Position numbers and translations under genes: made by a program
Notes under the pieces: generated by a model
What the model was told of the DNA's origin: nothing
Databases searched by the model: none
The model's input: only the letters and a program-made list of their open reading frames with translations
Shown here: in pieces, positions 63,401 to 64,000 of the stretch
Layout of the letters: the number at the start of each line of letters is the position of its first letter
How positions within the stretch are numbered: the first letter of the stretch is position 1
Origin: Temnothorax longispinosus
Taxonomy: Eukaryota > Arthropoda > Insecta > Hymenoptera > Formicidae
Length of the DNA stretch: 64,000 nt
Assembly (NCBI RefSeq): GCF_030848805.1
Contig: NC_092363.1
Span: 4,402,001-4,466,000, forward strand
Direction: 5' to 3'

Positions 63401-64000
63401 TACGCAATTGCGCGATTTTTGCAACTCTTGTAACGAAGAGTTTTAACAAATTTGCAACATTAGCCCGCCGTTGAACGCCGGAGACGGCGGAGTCTCGCTA
63501 TTATTAATAGAATTAATGGCCGCAACGCTGCCTGGGCGTATACAAGCAGACACAGACTAATCTACCGTCGGATGCGAGGTGTGCTAATCTAGTACGGCCC
63601 GGGCTCTCCGAGTACACGGTGATAAGACGCAGGACAAATAGCCCACGGATATTCTATTACTGAACACGGATCAATCGCATCCTACGCTTTCAGCCAACTT
63701 CCGGTGAGAGCCCACCATCGGGATAATTATTGACTAACCTCATTATTCGCGGGAGAGAAACGCCGGTTTCTTGTCGGGACGGCACTTCACATTGTTCCCC
63801 CTCCCCCCTCCCTCCACCCTGCATCACAGACGAAATACCTCTTGACAAAAGGCCGGGCATCGCCGCGCCGCGCCGCATCGATGAAGCGAGCCCGTAGTTC
63901 CGCAGTAACCTGGATTTGCGAAAAGATTGCACAGCCCAGTGGCCTGGAAAGAACAAACGGCGTCTGCTGAACCGTGCTCTTCATCCAGTTTTCCCCTCTC
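60482..64000. other. Non-coding region, mixed composition
   Basis: No gene is recognised. 60900-61640 is GC-richer and carries a 129-codon frame (61262-61651) that is arginine-rich and overlapped by a minus-strand frame. 61650-62100 and 62500-62830 are AT-rich. A C-rich run at about 63796-63820 has four runs of three or more C and is quadruplex-capable on the minus strand. A GCCG/CGCGCCGC-rich patch lies at 63860-63880. Confidence 0.55.
63796..63820 (-). other. Potential G-quadruplex sequence (minus strand)
   Basis: Four C-runs (five, six, three and three C) separated by one to four bases on the plus strand give a G-quadruplex pattern on the minus strand. No gene context is visible. Confidence 0.45.

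Overview
The window reads as non-coding DNA from an animal genome, most likely an insect and plausibly a hymenopteran such as an ant or wasp. That attribution is an inference. It rests on the abundance of CpG and CGCG words throughout, the alternation of GC-rich and AT-rich blocks several kilobases long, long CT/AG, CA and GC/GT microsatellites, small foldback transposons, a short solo LTR, and the absence of any compact gene array. There are no operons, ribosomal RNA genes, convincing tRNA genes or CRISPR arrays. I recognise no protein family anywhere in the window, so no gene symbol is given.

Layout. Positions 1-6060 are unannotated sequence with microsatellites, purine/pyrimidine-skewed tracts, a 22-nt tandem duplication (3740-3783) and an AT-rich block from about 4400. 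Positions 6064-6881 hold three diverged copies of one 50-70 bp sequence, spaced 422 and 330 bp apart. Positions 6900-20500 are mostly GC-rich, with only weak exon-like signals (13083-13114 and 18118-18173). Positions 20500-25600 are largely AT-rich and lead into a possible coding exon at 25676. Positions 29100-38500 are long AT-rich intron-like or intergenic DNA with a GC-rich interruption at about 33300-35200. Positions 38600-46000 are mixed to GC-rich. The best coding candidate in the window is a possible terminal exon at 46873-47169. Positions 50434-60481 hold three mobile-element remnants: a 139-bp foldback element with a CAG duplication, a 339-bp solo LTR with an ATAT duplication, and a 163-bp TA-flanked MITE.

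How it fits together. The two best exon candidates (25676 and 46873) are on the plus strand and both begin in phase 0 after a pyrimidine-rich acceptor. They could belong to one long-intron gene or to two genes, or could be chance; the sequence alone cannot decide. The long open frames elsewhere are what low stop density in GC-rich or pyrimidine-rich DNA would give, and I do not call them genes. No new biological system is demonstrated. The items most worth checking are the three-copy homeodomain-motif-rich repeat, the three mobile-element remnants and the two exon candidates.
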